Assembly (NCBI GenBank): GCA_017882375.1
Contig: JADGPP010000006.1
Coordinates: 1 to 64,000 of the forward strand
Direction of reading: 5' to 3'
DNA length: 64,000 bases
Origin: Solirubrobacteraceae bacterium
GTDB lineage: Bacteria; Actinomycetota; Thermoleophilia; Solirubrobacterales; Solirubrobacteraceae
This document shows, piece after piece, positions 51,531 through 62,865 of this stretch (its first letter is position 1; each line of letters starts with the position of its first letter). Under the pieces are notes generated by a model. The model saw nothing but the letters and a program-made list of their open reading frames with translations, searched no databases and was not told the DNA's origin. A program made the position numbers and the translations under genes.

Positions 51531-51622
51531 AGAAGCAGCGCTGACCGAGAAGTTGCAGGATGGTCAGGGAGGTGGCCGGCAGTCATACTGGGGCCCCTCC
51601 AAATCCCTGCAAGGAGCAGCTT

Positions 51623-52744
51623 TTGTCGTTCTTCGACGATGGCGACGAGACAGCGCAGCGGCCGGCATCCCGCGCGCCTCGCCCGCCTCAGCGCCCACAA
51701 CCGCGTCGTCCCCAGCAGGCGACCGGCTCCCTGCCCCTGGACCAGCACACGCTGATGGTCCGGCGCCGCATCGCCGCGGGCGTCGGCGTTGTGCTGCTGA
51801 TCGTGATCATCCTGCTCGTCAACGGCTGCCTCAAAGGCCAGAAGACGCAGGCGTTGAAGGACTACAACCACGAAGTTTCCACGCTGGCCCAGCGATTCGA
51901 CGAACACGTTGCGCGCCCGCTGTTCTCGGCGCTCACCGGCGCTTCGAGCAAGTCGGCGCTGAACGTCGAGGTGCAGGTCGACCAGCTGCGCGTACAGGCC
52001 CAGGATCTCGCATCGCGTGCGAAGAAGCTCAGTGCGCCGGGTGAGATGTCAGGCGCACAGGACAACCTGCTGCTGACCTTCAACCTGCGCTCGGAAGCGG
52101 TGACGAAGGTGGCGGCGCTGGTGCCCACCGCACTCGGTGGGCAGGGTAAGCAGGCGATCACGCAGATCGCCGGCGACATGGAGATCTTCCTCGCCTCAGA
52201 CGTCGTCTACTCCCAGCGCGTCGCCCCGCTGATCCAGCAGGCGCTCGACAGCGGCGGGGTCACGGGACTCACGACCGCCCCCTCGCGCTCGCTGGCGAAC
52301 CTCGGCTGGCTGGAACCGACGACCGTCGAAGGGCGCATCACCGGGCAGTCCGCCAACACGCCGAGCAAAGAAGCCACGTCCGGCACGCACGGCACCTCGC
52401 TGGCCGGCGTGAGCGTCGGCGCCAACACGCTCGCGCCCGAACCGACGCTCAACCATGTCAGCGGTGGCGGCAACCCGACGTTCACCGTCAACGTCGAAAA
52501 CGGCGGCGAAAGCGCCGAGACGAACGTCAAGGTCAACGTCGTGGTGACCGCCGGCGGCCAGCAGTTCAAGGCCTCTCATGCGATCGAAAAGGCGGAACCG
52601 GGCAAGAGCGTCAGCGTCGACATCCCCGTCAACGGCGTCCCGCTCGGCGCCGCCGCCAAGGTCGAAGTCAACATCGAAAAGGTCCCTGGCGAGACGGACA
52701 CCGAAAACAACAAGGGCATATTCCTCGCCGTGTTCGCGAAATAG
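51623..52744 (+). CDS. Membrane-anchored exported protein with CARDB-like domain
   Basis: A protein of about 373 residues. A short cytoplasmic, Pro/Arg/Gln-rich head is followed by one helix (IAAGVGVVLLIVIILLVNGC) and an exported helical region (KTQALKDYNHEVSTLAQRFD, VQVDQLRVQAQDLASRAKKL). The C-terminal CARDB/Ig-like domain (about 285-373) has NPTFTVNVENGGESAETNVK, VNVVVTAGGQQF, and TENNKGIFLAVF. The start is taken as TTG 51623, six bases after AAGGAG, since the frame upstream has no coding character. The role is unknown; the position beside wall-signalling kinases suggests an envelope function. Confidence 0.75.
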   Translation: MSFFDDGDETAQRPASRAPRPPQRPQPRRPQQATGSLPLDQHTLMVRRRIAAGVGVVLLIVIILLVNGCLKGQKTQALKDYNHEVSTLAQRFDEHVARPLFSALTGASSKSALNVEVQVDQLRVQAQDLASRAKKLSAPGEMSGAQDNLLLTFNLRSEAVTKVAALVPTALGGQGKQAITQIAGDMEIFLASDVVYSQRVAPLIQQALDSGGVTGLTTAPSRSLANLGWLEPTTVEGRITGQSANTPSKEATSGTHGTSLAGVSVGANTLAPEPTLNHVSGGGNPTFTVNVENGGESAETNVKVNVVVTAGGQQFKASHAIEKAEPGKSVSVDIPVNGVPLGAAAKVEVNIEKVPGETDTENNKGIFLAVFAK

Positions 52745-52825
52745 GCGGTGAGCGCACAGCGCGGCCATGGCACGCGCGTGGACCATCCTGCACAACACGG
52801 CTGCCCCACCGGCTAAGTTGTGCCG

Positions 52826-53380
52826 ATGGGCACGCTGGCCACGAAGATCACCGACACGCAGGGGATCATCGCGATAGCCGCAGGCGCCGCCGCGGTGATC
52901 GCACTGGTCTGCTGCGCGTGGCTGATGCTGAGCATGCGCCGGATGCGCCGCGCCCAGCAGCTCGTGCTCGGCGACGCCGGGCAGCAGGACGTCGTCGCGC
53001 ACGCGGCCCGTCTGCAGGAGGCCTTTGAAGCCCTGCGTGCATACGTCGACGACGTCGCGCTGAGACTCGACGGTCGCCTGGGGGGCGTGGAAGCGGCGCT
53101 GCGCGGCACGATCGCGCACCGCGCGCTCGTCCGCTACGACGCCTACAACGAGCTGTCCGGCCACCAGTCGCTGTCGATCGCGCTGCTCGACGAGGAACAG
53201 TCCGGCGTCGTGCTCTCGTGCATCCACCACCGCGATCAGGCGCGCGTATACGCCAAGCAGGTCACCGCCGGGCGCGGGGAACTCGAGCTGTCGCCCGAGG
53301 AGGCGGAGGCCGTGCGCGTGGCACTGTCCGCACCCGCCGCTGCGGCGGCTGGCGAGGGCGCCGCCGAGCAGTCGGGCTGA
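52826..53380 (+). CDS. DUF4446-family membrane protein
   Basis: A 184-residue protein with one N-terminal helix (GIIAIAAGAAAVIALVCCAW), a helical segment (RRMRRAQQLVLGDAGQQDVV, LQEAFEALRAYVDDVALRLD) and the conserved DUF4446 core: ALVRYDAYNELSGHQSLSIA, LLDEEQSGVVLSCIHHRDQA, RVYAKQVTAG and LSPEEAEAV. The family occurs widely in Firmicutes and actinobacteria, often near the origin beside parB or pheA-like genes; its function is unknown. ATG 52826 is preferred over GTG 52820. The stop lies one base before the pheA start, so the two are co-translated. Confidence 0.88.
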   Translation: MGTLATKITDTQGIIAIAAGAAAVIALVCCAWLMLSMRRMRRAQQLVLGDAGQQDVVAHAARLQEAFEALRAYVDDVALRLDGRLGGVEAALRGTIAHRALVRYDAYNELSGHQSLSIALLDEEQSGVVLSCIHHRDQARVYAKQVTAGRGELELSPEEAEAVRVALSAPAAAAAGEGAAEQSG

Positions 53381-53381
53381 G

Positions 53382-54299
53382 ATGTCATCGAGCGCACGGG
53401 CGCGCGTCGGCTTTCTCGGGCCGGCGGGAACGTTCACCGAGGAGGCGCTGCTGGCGAGCGCTGCCGATGAGGCGATCGAGCCTGTCCCGCTGGCGAGCAT
53501 CTACGAGACCGTCGCCGCGCTGCGACGAGGCGAGGTGCAGTGGGCGATCGTGCCGATCGAGAACTCGCTCGACGGGTCGGTCAGCGTCACGCTGGACCTG
53601 CTGGCAGAGCAGGACGGCGACGTCGAGATCGTCGGCGAGGCGCTGCTGCGCGTGCGTCACTCGTTGATCGCAGCCGGCCCGGCGGAGCTCGCGGAGATCG
53701 ACACCGTTCTCACGCACCCGCAGGTGCCCGGTCAATGCGCGCGCTTCCTGCGCGCAGAGCTGGCGCACGCGCGCATCCTGCCCGCGAGCTCGACGGCCGG
53801 CGCGGTGCGCGCGGTAACCAGCGAGGGCCAACGCGGGCGCGCGGCGATCGGGACGGTGCTCGCGGCGAGCATCTACGGTGGCACGATCATCCGCGAAGAC
53901 GTGGAGGATCGCGACGACAACGAAACGCGCTTCGTCTGGCTGGCGCGCAGCGGCGAGGCCGCAGCGGCGCCGCTTGCGGCGCCGGGGACGCAGACGACGG
54001 GCGCGGAGTGGAAGACATCGCTGGTGTTCTGGGGTGCTGGCGCGCAGAGCCCGGGCTGGCTGGTCCGCTGTCTCGACGAGTTCGCCCGCCGCGAGATCAA
54101 CCTCACGAAGATCGAGTCGCGCCCGCGCCGCGAGCGCCTCGGGCGCTACATGTTCTTCGCCGATCTGAACGGTCGCGCCGGCGACGCTGCGGTGGCCGAG
54201 GCGATCGACGGGCTGCGCGCGGTGTGCGAGCACGTCGGCGTGCTCGGCGCATATCGCGCGGCCAAGTCGGCCATGGCGCCGGGCGCAAGCGACGACTGA
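53382..54299 (+). CDS. pheA: Prephenate dehydratase
   Basis: A 305-residue cytoplasmic enzyme converting prephenate to phenylpyruvate in phenylalanine synthesis. Catalytic domain (residues about 8-190): VGFLGPAGTFTEEALLA, VQWAIVPIENSLDGSVSVTL (substrate-binding ENS), HPQVPGQCARFL, SSTAGAVRAV, AAIGTVLAASIYGG and DNETRFVWLAR, which holds the essential Thr-Arg-Phe. The regulatory ACT domain (about 210-295) has LVRCLDEFARREINLTKIES with the ESR motif that binds phenylalanine for feedback inhibition. It follows the DUF4446 gene by one base and is a monofunctional type without chorismate mutase. Confidence 0.95.
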   Translation: MSSSARARVGFLGPAGTFTEEALLASAADEAIEPVPLASIYETVAALRRGEVQWAIVPIENSLDGSVSVTLDLLAEQDGDVEIVGEALLRVRHSLIAAGPAELAEIDTVLTHPQVPGQCARFLRAELAHARILPASSTAGAVRAVTSEGQRGRAAIGTVLAASIYGGTIIREDVEDRDDNETRFVWLARSGEAAAAPLAAPGTQTTGAEWKTSLVFWGAGAQSPGWLVRCLDEFARREINLTKIESRPRRERLGRYMFFADLNGRAGDAAVAEAIDGLRAVCEHVGVLGAYRAAKSAMAPGASDD

Positions 54300-54339
54300 G
54301 CCCCCGCCACGGCTCGCGGACCCTCGCTAGACTCCCGCG

Positions 54340-54942
54340 TTGACGATGGAGATCACAGTCCCACCAGAGCCGGTGGGGTCCGTGTCGCCCTCCGAGCACC
54401 AGCGGCGCGGACCTGAGGCATCGCCGAAGACGGCGATGGGCGGTCGGGTGCTCGTGCTGAACGCGACGTATGAGCCGATCAACGTGTGCACGGTTCGTCG
54501 GGCGATCGTGCTGCTGTTGAAGGAAAAGGCCGAGCTGCTCGAGCGAGGGCTGTGGGAGCTGCACTCCGAGAGCGCGACGCTCGCTCGCCCGGTCGTGATC
54601 CGCCTGATGGCTTACGTCAACGTTCCGCGCGACGCACACCGGCGCAAGATCACGCGGCGAGCGGTGTTCGCGCGCGACAGCTGGACGTGCCAGTACTGCG
54701 GCTCGCGCTCCAACCTCACCGTCGATCATGTGATCCCGCGCTCCAAGGGCGGCTCGTCCAGCTGGGAGAACATCGTCGCGTCGTGCGCACCGTGCAACCG
54801 GCGCAAGGGCGACCGCCTGCCACGCCAGGCGGGCATGCACCCGCGCCACGCCCCGCGCACCCCGCGCGCGGAGATCTTCATCCACGTCGCCAGCCCGACG
54901 ATCCCGGCGGCGTGGCTTGCGTATCTGCCACAGGCCGCCTGA
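54340..54942 (+). CDS. HNH endonuclease-family protein
   Basis: A protein of up to 200 residues. The core VLVLNATYEPINVCTVRRAI is the standard beginning of a broadly conserved actinobacterial HNH protein. The HNH domain is at about residues 105-155: RRAVFARDSWTCQYCGSRSN (first Cys pair), TVDHVIPRSKGGSSSWENIV (the His and Asn of HNH), and ASCAPCNRRKGDRLP (second Cys pair). It is single-copy and ubiquitous in this phylum; the true function is unsettled, with DNA repair or RNA processing as candidates. The start may be TTG 54340, ATG 54346 or ATG 54436. A strong terminator follows. Confidence 0.88.
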   Translation: MTMEITVPPEPVGSVSPSEHQRRGPEASPKTAMGGRVLVLNATYEPINVCTVRRAIVLLLKEKAELLERGLWELHSESATLARPVVIRLMAYVNVPRDAHRRKITRRAVFARDSWTCQYCGSRSNLTVDHVIPRSKGGSSSWENIVASCAPCNRRKGDRLPRQAGMHPRHAPRTPRAEIFIHVASPTIPAAWLAYLPQAA

Positions 54943-54957
54943 GCGGCTGTGAAACGG

Positions 54958-54986
54958 CGGAGGGCGCCTTCGACGGGCGCCCTCCG
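54958..54986 (+). terminator. Rho-independent terminator after the HNH gene
   Basis: A perfect 11-bp stem, CGGAGGGCGCC with GGCGCCCTCCG, and a seven-base loop follow the stop codon by 15 bases; the strand continues CTTTGCTGCTCT, a weak T-rich tract. It ends the plus-strand DUF4446-pheA-HNH unit. Confidence 0.85.
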
Positions 54987-55008
54987 CTTTGCTGCTCTGA
55001 CTGGAAAA

Positions 55009-55062
55009 CCGAGACGACGAAAAATGGCGTGCCGGAGGGACCAGGACCGGCGGTCGTCTCGG
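55009..55062 (-). terminator. Hairpin followed by a T-run, minus strand
   Basis: CCGAGACGAC (55009-55018) pairs perfectly with GTCGTCTCGG (55053-55062). Inside is a second stem (GCCGG with CCGGC, 55031-55051). Read on the minus strand, the outer stem is followed directly by TTTTCC, as in an intrinsic terminator. It would end transcription coming from the CAP-domain gene or from the short leader unit at 55107-55170. Confidence 0.55.
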
Positions 55063-55106
55063 GGTGTCCCGGGTTGGATTCCGCTAAGCGGTCCAGCCTG
55101 TCCGAC

Positions 55107-55170
55107 CTAGCGGCCGGTCACCTCCAGGGTCCCGCAAAAACTGTCAGACAACGTTAGGACCACCTCCTTT
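55107..55170 (-). other. Strong Shine-Dalgarno with a 14-residue open frame
   Basis: On the minus strand AAAGGAGGTGG (55170-55160) is a near-perfect match to the anti-Shine-Dalgarno. Eleven bases after GGAGG comes TTG at 55151, opening a frame MSDSFCGTLEVTGR that ends at TAG 55107. Downstream are further paired segments (GGTTGGA/TCCAGCC around CCGCT/AGCGG, plus-strand sense, 55073-55098) and then the hairpin terminator. It could be a leader peptide or sORF, or only the remnant of a lost gene's start. Confidence 0.3.
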
Positions 55171-55233
55171 CTCTGGTCCGCTCAGAGTAGCGGACGGGGC
55201 TGACGCGCGCTGGGGGTGGCGAGGCCGCGGCGC

Positions 55234-56136
55234 TCAGTGCACGATGACGGCGAACTCCTGCGTGTACAGCGCCCCGGCGACGCCTTCGGCGAGCTTCTGC
55301 GGGACTTCCGGCTCGACGTCGATCCCGGTGTCCTGGTACTTGCCTTCGAGGATGTTCGCGAGGTGCTCGGGGGAGGCGATCCACGCGCTGACGATCGACT
55401 GCGGCGTCGCTAGCGTGAGCGTACCCCAGGCGAGGTTCTCGCCGATCACGTATCCGACTTGGGAGTTGGGGATGTAGCCGGTCGTGCGGATGCGTCCGAC
55501 CGGCGTGAGACCCGAAGGCGCGATGTGGTCGAAGTAGTTGAGCGAGAGCATTTCCTTGCCGTGACTTTCGGCGGCTTGTTCCAGTCGGGGGTCGGCGCTG
55601 AGCGGTCCCTCGCCATTCTGCGCGCGCTCGGTGTTGACCAGGCAGAGGACCGCAGCGCGGACGAGTGCGAGATTGCCCGCTTCGGGGATCAGCTGCGTGT
55701 TCTGACAGGGCGTCGCGAGCACCTTGGCGATAGTGGCGGCCTGGCGTGCCGCGGCTTCATCTGCGGATGGTGTCGTTCTCGCGCCCGTCGGACGCAGGCG
55801 CGGCGTGCGCGGCGCGTGGCGTGCGCTGAGGCGCGGCGCGCGCAGCGCGTGGCGTGCGCTGAGGCGCGTCGTCCGGTGGCGGCTCGCCGTCGTGCGACAG
55901 CTCGCTCGGTGCTTGGCGTGGGAGCTCGGCCACGGCGCCGTGCAGCGGCTGCTCGCGCGCCGCCCATGCAAGGCGGCCGTGCGCGCGTGGGCGCTGGAGC
56001 GCGCGGCGGCGCCGTGCAGACTGGCGGCGTGAGCCACCGGCGCGTCGTGCGCGACGGCGGCACCGGCGGAGCCCCCGATGGCCGCCCACACGACGATCAG
56101 GGTGGCCGCGGCGATGAGGGTTCCTAGGCGGGTCAC
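55234..56136 (-). CDS. Exported CAP-domain (SCP/PR-1-like) protein
   Basis: A secreted protein of 300 residues. A signal peptide (LGTLIAAATLIVVWAAIGGS) is followed by about 100 residues rich in His, Arg, Ala and Ser with short repeats (LSARHALRAPR, LSARHAPRTPR). The CAP domain (about 150-300) has CLVNTERAQNGEGPLSADP, QAAESHGKEMLSLNYFDH, VGRIRTTGY, GENLAWGT, SIVSAWIASPEHLANILEGK, and TGIDVEPEV. The conserved CAP cavity His and Glu residues (SHGKEM, ENLAWG, SPEHLANIL) are present. Such proteins occur in spores and envelopes of Gram-positives; the molecular role is not established. It stands alone between the HNH gene and gyrA. Confidence 0.88.
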   Translation of the reverse strand: MTRLGTLIAAATLIVVWAAIGGSAGAAVAHDAPVAHAASLHGAAARSSAHARTAALHGRRASSRCTAPWPSSHAKHRASCRTTASRHRTTRLSARHALRAPRLSARHAPRTPRLRPTGARTTPSADEAAARQAATIAKVLATPCQNTQLIPEAGNLALVRAAVLCLVNTERAQNGEGPLSADPRLEQAAESHGKEMLSLNYFDHIAPSGLTPVGRIRTTGYIPNSQVGYVIGENLAWGTLTLATPQSIVSAWIASPEHLANILEGKYQDTGIDVEPEVPQKLAEGVAGALYTQEFAVIVH

Positions 56137-56208
56137 CCTCAGGCTGTCGGCGGTGGGCAGCCTTCCTCTGAGGCTTTAGGGGCGAATGTGGACGGGTAGG
56201 GCGGTCTC

Positions 56209-58752
56209 TCAGGAAGTCTCGGCGGCGGGCTGCTGGCCCGGTCCGTCGTCGTCGGGCGCGGGCGGCGCTCCGTCGGGCGCGCGCAGCTCCTCGTCGGCGC
56301 CCTCGCCCGCGTCGACCACGAGCGCGACCGCGCTGACGAGGTCCTCGTCCTTGAGGTTCATCACGCGAACGCCGGTCGCCGAGCGGCCCTGCGCAGAGAT
56401 TCCGCCGGCTGACGTGCGCTGCACCATGCCGCCGACGCTGATGAACACCAGCTCTTGGTGCTCGCGCACGACGAGTGCTCCGGCGAGGCCGCCCTTGCGC
56501 TCGGTCAGACCGATCGTCTTGACGCCTTTGGCCCCGCGCTTGGTCTTGCGGTACTGGGCGATCTGCGAGCGCTTGCCGTAACCGTGTTCGGTCACCACGA
56601 GCAGATCCATGTCGTCGCGCGCGACGTCCATCGCGATCACCTGGCCCTTCTTGCCGACGTCCATGCCGCGCACGCCGGTCGTGTCGCGCCCCATCGAGCG
56701 CGCGTCGGACTCGGCGAAGCGGACGGTCAGCCCGGCCTTGGAGACCATGATGATCTCGTCGCCCGGATCGACCGCGCGCACGGCGAGCAGCTCGTCGTCG
56801 TCGCGGATCTTGATCGCGATGATGCCGTCGGCTTTGATCGGTGTGTTGTAGGCGAGGAACTCGGTCTTCTTGACCGTTCCCGACTTCGTGGCGAACACGA
56901 GGTACTTGGTCTCGGTGAAGTCACGCGTGGAGACGACCGCCTGGATGCGCTCGCCTTCGCGCAGCGGCAGAATGTTGACCAGCGCGCGCCCCTTGGCCGT
57001 GCGCGAGGCCTCGGGCAGCTCGTAGACCTTGGAGCGGTAGACCTTGCCGCGATTGGAGAAGAACAGCAGGTAGTCGTGCGACGAGCAGACGAACAGGTGC
57101 TCGATGAAGTCGCCGTCCTTCATGTCCATCCCCGTCACGCCGCGACCGCCGCGCTGCTGCTGGCGATAGGTGGCCAGCGGCAGCGACTTGATGTAGCCGG
57201 TCTGCGTGATCGTGATCACCATCTGCTGGTCGGCGATCAGGTCCTCGATGTCGATCTCGTCCTCGGAGTGGCTGATCTCCGTCCGCCGCTCGTCGCCGAA
57301 GCGCTCGGAGATCTCGGAGAGCTCCTCCTTGATCACGGCCAGCACACGTGTCTCGTCGCCGAGGATCGCCCGCAGCTCGGCGATCCGCTCGGTCACGTCG
57401 GCGTGCTCCTGTTTGATGCTGTCGGCCTCCAGCGCGGTGAGCTGGGAGAGGCGCAGGTCGAGGATCGCGGTGGCCTGGATGTGGCTGAGCTCGAAGCGCT
57501 CGACCAGCTGCTCGCGGGCGGCGTCGCGGTCACGCGAGGCGCGGATCAGTTCGATGATCGCGTCGAGGTGCTCGAGCGCGATCAGCAGTCCCTGGAGGAT
57601 GTGCGCGCGTGCCTCCTTTTCGGAGAGCTCGTGCTTGGTGCGGCGGACGATCACTTCGCGCTGGTGGGCGACGTAGTTGTGGATCACCGCGCGCAGGTTC
57701 AGCGTCCGCGGGACGTCGTCGACGAGCGCGACCATGTTCACGCCGAACGTCGTCTGCATCGACGTGTGCTTGTAGAGCTTGTTCAACACGACCTTCGGGA
57801 TCGCGTCGCGCTTGAGCTCGATCACCAAGCGCATGCCGCGCTTGTCGGACTCGTCGCGCAGGTCGGAGATCTCGGAGATCCGTTTCTCGTGCACCAGGTC
57901 GGCGATCTTGGAGATCAGGCCGCCGTCGCCGCCCTTCTTGACCATGAACGGCAGCTCGGTGACGACGATCGCCTCCTTGCCCTGCTTCAGCGGCTCGATG
58001 TGCGCGCGCGCCTGGAGGCGCACACGGCCGCGGCCGGTCTCGTACGCATCGCGGATTCCCTGGTGCCCGAGGATGATCCCGCCGGTGGGGAAGTCGGGTC
58101 CTTTGACATGCGCCATCAGGCCGTTGAGGTCGATGTCCTGGTCATCGATGTAGGCGATCGTGGCGCCGATCACCTCGCGCAGGTTGTGCGGCGGGATGTT
58201 CGTCGCCATTCCCACGGCGATGCCCGACGAGCCGTTGACGAGCAGGTTCGGGAACCTCGCCGGCAGCACCAGCGGTTCGCGGCGCGAACCGTCGTAGTTG
58301 GGCGCGAAGTCGACAGTGTCCATGTCGAGGTCGCGCAGCATCTCGGTGGCGATGCGCGCGAGGCGGGCCTCGGTGTAGCGCATGGCGGCAGCCGGGTCGT
58401 CGTCGACCGAGCCGAAGTTGCCCTGGCCGTCGACGAGTTCGTTGCGCATGGAGAAGTCCTGCGCCATGCGCACGAGCGCGTCGTAGATCGCCGAGTCGCC
58501 ATGCGGGTGATAGTTGCCCATCACCTCGCCGACGATCTTTGCGCACTTGGCGTACGAGCGAGTCGGCCCGAGGCCGAGCTCGTTCATCGCGTAGAGCACG
58601 CGGCGGTGCACCGGCTTCAGGCCGTCGCGCACGTCGGGCAGCGCGCGCCCGACGATCACCGACATCGCGTAGTCGAGATACGCCGTGCGCATCTCCTCCT
58701 CGAGGGCGCGCGGCTCGACGTTGCCGCCTCCTATGACGTCAGTAGCAGCGAT
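56209..58752 (-). CDS. gyrA: DNA gyrase subunit A
   Basis: The breakage-reunion subunit of gyrase, 847 residues from the proposed start. Landmarks: [35 protein letters not shown] (quinolone-resistance region), the active-site Tyr in [28 protein letters not shown], and the gyrase-specific box [11 protein letters not shown] that opens the DNA-wrapping C-terminal pinwheel. The tail ends in an acidic Pro/Gln stretch. The first ATG (58692) would begin directly at the conserved [10 protein letters not shown]. However, AGGAGGTGAACC precedes ATC at 58752 by the ideal distance and the frame from there ([19 protein letters not shown]) has the usual gyrA head, so ATC is the probable start. It follows gyrB by 10 bases. 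Confidence 0.96.
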   Translation of the reverse strand: MAATDVIGGGNVEPRALEEEMRTAYLDYAMSVIVGRALPDVRDGLKPVHRRVLYAMNELGLGPTRSYAKCAKIVGEVMGNYHPHGDSAIYDALVRMAQDFSMRNELVDGQGNFGSVDDDPAAAMRYTEARLARIATEMLRDLDMDTVDFAPNYDGSRREPLVLPARFPNLLVNGSSGIAVGMATNIPPHNLREVIGATIAYIDDQDIDLNGLMAHVKGPDFPTGGIILGHQGIRDAYETGRGRVRLQARAHIEPLKQGKEAIVVTELPFMVKKGGDGGLISKIADLVHEKRISEISDLRDESDKRGMRLVIELKRDAIPKVVLNKLYKHTSMQTTFGVNMVALVDDVPRTLNLRAVIHNYVAHQREVIVRRTKHELSEKEARAHILQGLLIALEHLDAIIELIRASRDRDAAREQLVERFELSHIQATAILDLRLSQLTALEADSIKQEHADVTERIAELRAILGDETRVLAVIKEELSEISERFGDERRTEISHSEDEIDIEDLIADQQMVITITQTGYIKSLPLATYRQQQRGGRGVTGMDMKDGDFIEHLFVCSSHDYLLFFSNRGKVYRSKVYELPEASRTAKGRALVNILPLREGERIQAVVSTRDFTETKYLVFATKSGTVKKTEFLAYNTPIKADGIIAIKIRDDDELLAVRAVDPGDEIIMVSKAGLTVRFAESDARSMGRDTTGVRGMDVGKKGQVIAMDVARDDMDLLVVTEHGYGKRSQIAQYRKTKRGAKGVKTIGLTERKGGLAGALVVREHQELVFISVGGMVQRTSAGGISAQGRSATGVRVMNLKDEDLVSAVALVVDAGEGADEELRAPDGAPPAPDDDGPGQQPAAETS

Positions 58753-58762
58753 GGTTCACCTC

Positions 58763-58765
<3 letters not shown>
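58750..58765 (-). promoter_or_regulatory. Shine-Dalgarno of gyrA placed before an ATC codon
   Basis: Minus-strand sequence TAGGAGGTGAACCATC: the T-A-G is the gyrB stop, GGAGGTG is an almost complete anti-16S match, and the codon at the usual 6-7 base distance is ATC (58752-58750). No ATG, GTG or TTG in the gyrA frame lies between it and ATG 58692, 60 bases further. This decides in favour of a non-standard start. Confidence 0.7.
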
Positions 58766-61450
<2,685 letters not shown>

Positions 61451-61741
61451 TCAGCCGGCACGACAGCGCAGCTCGCGGATCGTCTCGGCGCCCAGCGCGG
61501 CGTTCAGCGCAGGCACGAGATCGCCGGCCATCATGTGCAGCTCCTGGGCCCACACAGCGGCGTCGCAGGTGACCGTGAGGACGCCGTCGCGCTCGGCGGT
61601 CGGACGTGCGGCGGAGGCGATCACGGGCCCGGTGGCGAGCTCCCAGATCTCCTGCGCCCTGGCGAGCGTCGTGGCGGGAGCGAGCGTGGCGGTCAGCCCG
61701 TCCAGGGCGACCGACAGCGAGCGAGGGGCCGGTCTTCTCAC
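61451..61741 (-). CDS. DUF721 (DciA-like) protein
   Basis: A 96-residue protein of the DUF721/DciA family, which sits between recF and gyrB in nearly all actinobacteria. Core: ATTLARAQEIWELATGPVIA, ERDGVLTVTCDAAVWAQELH and LNAALGAETIRELRCRAG; the Trp-Ala-Gln-Glu-Leu motif is diagnostic. DciA loads the replicative helicase where DnaC or DnaI is missing. The usual Arg-rich N-terminal extension of actinobacterial members is reduced to a few residues (MRRPAPRSL). The start is GTG 61741, overlapping the recF stop (GTGA). Confidence 0.88.
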   Translation of the reverse strand: MRRPAPRSLSVALDGLTATLAPATTLARAQEIWELATGPVIASAARPTAERDGVLTVTCDAAVWAQELHMMAGDLVPALNAALGAETIRELRCRAG

Positions 61742-62856
61742 GCGGCGAGCGCCTCCTGGAGGATCGTCCCCGGCGACACGCGCAGGCGCGCGACGCGTGC
61801 ATCGCCGGCGCCGGGCACGTGGGCGAGGTCGGTGGTGGCGATCACGCTCTGTCCGTCCGCGGACAGCTCGGCGGCGAGCAGCTCGCGGCGCTGGGAGTCG
61901 AGCTCGCTCATCACGTCGTCGAGCAGCATCAGCGGCGTGCGCCTGCGTTCACGGGCGAGCACGGTTCGCTCGGCGAGCAGCAGCGCCAGCAGCGCCAGGC
62001 GCTGCTCGCCCTGAGAGCCGTACAGGCGCAGCTCCCTGCCGTCGCGCAGGATCGCCAGCTCGTCGCGGTGCGGGCCGTGTCCGGAGAAGCCTCGCTCGAG
62101 ATCGGACGCCAGCTTCGCCTGCAGCTCGGCGACGAACTCGTCCACACCGGCGGCGCGCGAGCGAGGGCGATAGTCGAGCGCCGCGTCACCGTTGAGACCC
62201 AGTTGCGCCGCACGCTGGGCGAACGGCTCGGCCAGCAGCTCGACGGCCGAGGAGCGATGTTCGCGCACGGCCAGCGCGGCGGTCGCCAGCTCGCGGTCCC
62301 AGGTGGCGAGCGTCGCATCCGAGGCGCGCCCGGCGCGAATGCGTGCGAGCAGGGCGTTGCGCTGCGCGAGCACGCGCGAGTACTCGCGCCGGTCGTTTGC
62401 GCGCAGCGGCCAGATCGCCGCGACGACCTGATCGAGGTGCGCGCGACGGACGGCCGGCGGACCCTTGAGCAGCTCCAGGCGGTCGGGCTGAAAGACGCTG
62501 AGCAGCGGGCGGAAGTCGACGTCGAGCAGGCGCATGACCGCCGCCCCGTCGGCGGTCATGCGCTTGACGCCGCGCTCGCCGTCCGGTCCGGCGCCGTAGG
62601 CGACGCTCAGCTCGTGCTGCTGCGCCCCGTCGTTGCCGCGTACGACGACCCGCGCGGCCTGCGCGCCGAAGCTGATCAGCTCGCGCTCGTTGTGCGTGCG
62701 TGGCGAACGCCCGGTGCAGCCGAAGTACAGCGCCTCCAGCAGGTTGGACTTGCCGGCGCCGTTGGGCCCGTGGACGACGGTCAGGCCGGGGCCCAGGGCG
62801 GCCTCGGCGCGCGCGTAGGTGCGAAAGTCGCGCAGCTGCACGCTGAGCACGCGCAC
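61738..62856 (-). CDS. recF: DNA replication and repair protein RecF
   Basis: An SMC-like ATPase of 372 residues that loads RecA at gapped DNA. Walker A: VVHGPNGAGKSNLLEALYFG (residues about 28-47). LSVFQPDRLELLKGPPAVRR is the typical RecF helix. The signature is GSQGEQRLALLALLLAE and Walker B PLMLLDDVMSELDSQRR. The order dnaN-recF-DUF721-gyrB is the standard origin layout. It begins nine bases after the dnaN stop and overlaps the DUF721 start by 4 bp. Confidence 0.95.
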   Translation of the reverse strand: MRVLSVQLRDFRTYARAEAALGPGLTVVHGPNGAGKSNLLEALYFGCTGRSPRTHNERELISFGAQAARVVVRGNDGAQQHELSVAYGAGPDGERGVKRMTADGAAVMRLLDVDFRPLLSVFQPDRLELLKGPPAVRRAHLDQVVAAIWPLRANDRREYSRVLAQRNALLARIRAGRASDATLATWDRELATAALAVREHRSSAVELLAEPFAQRAAQLGLNGDAALDYRPRSRAAGVDEFVAELQAKLASDLERGFSGHGPHRDELAILRDGRELRLYGSQGEQRLALLALLLAERTVLARERRRTPLMLLDDVMSELDSQRRELLAAELSADGQSVIATTDLAHVPGAGDARVARLRVSPGTILQEALAA

Positions 62857-62865
62857 TTCATGCCC

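Noticed and set aside
55158-55173. A true 16S rRNA 3' fragment
   Set aside because: Only 16 bases match; the conserved sequence before the 16S end is absent, so it is explained by the reverse complement of a Shine-Dalgarno.
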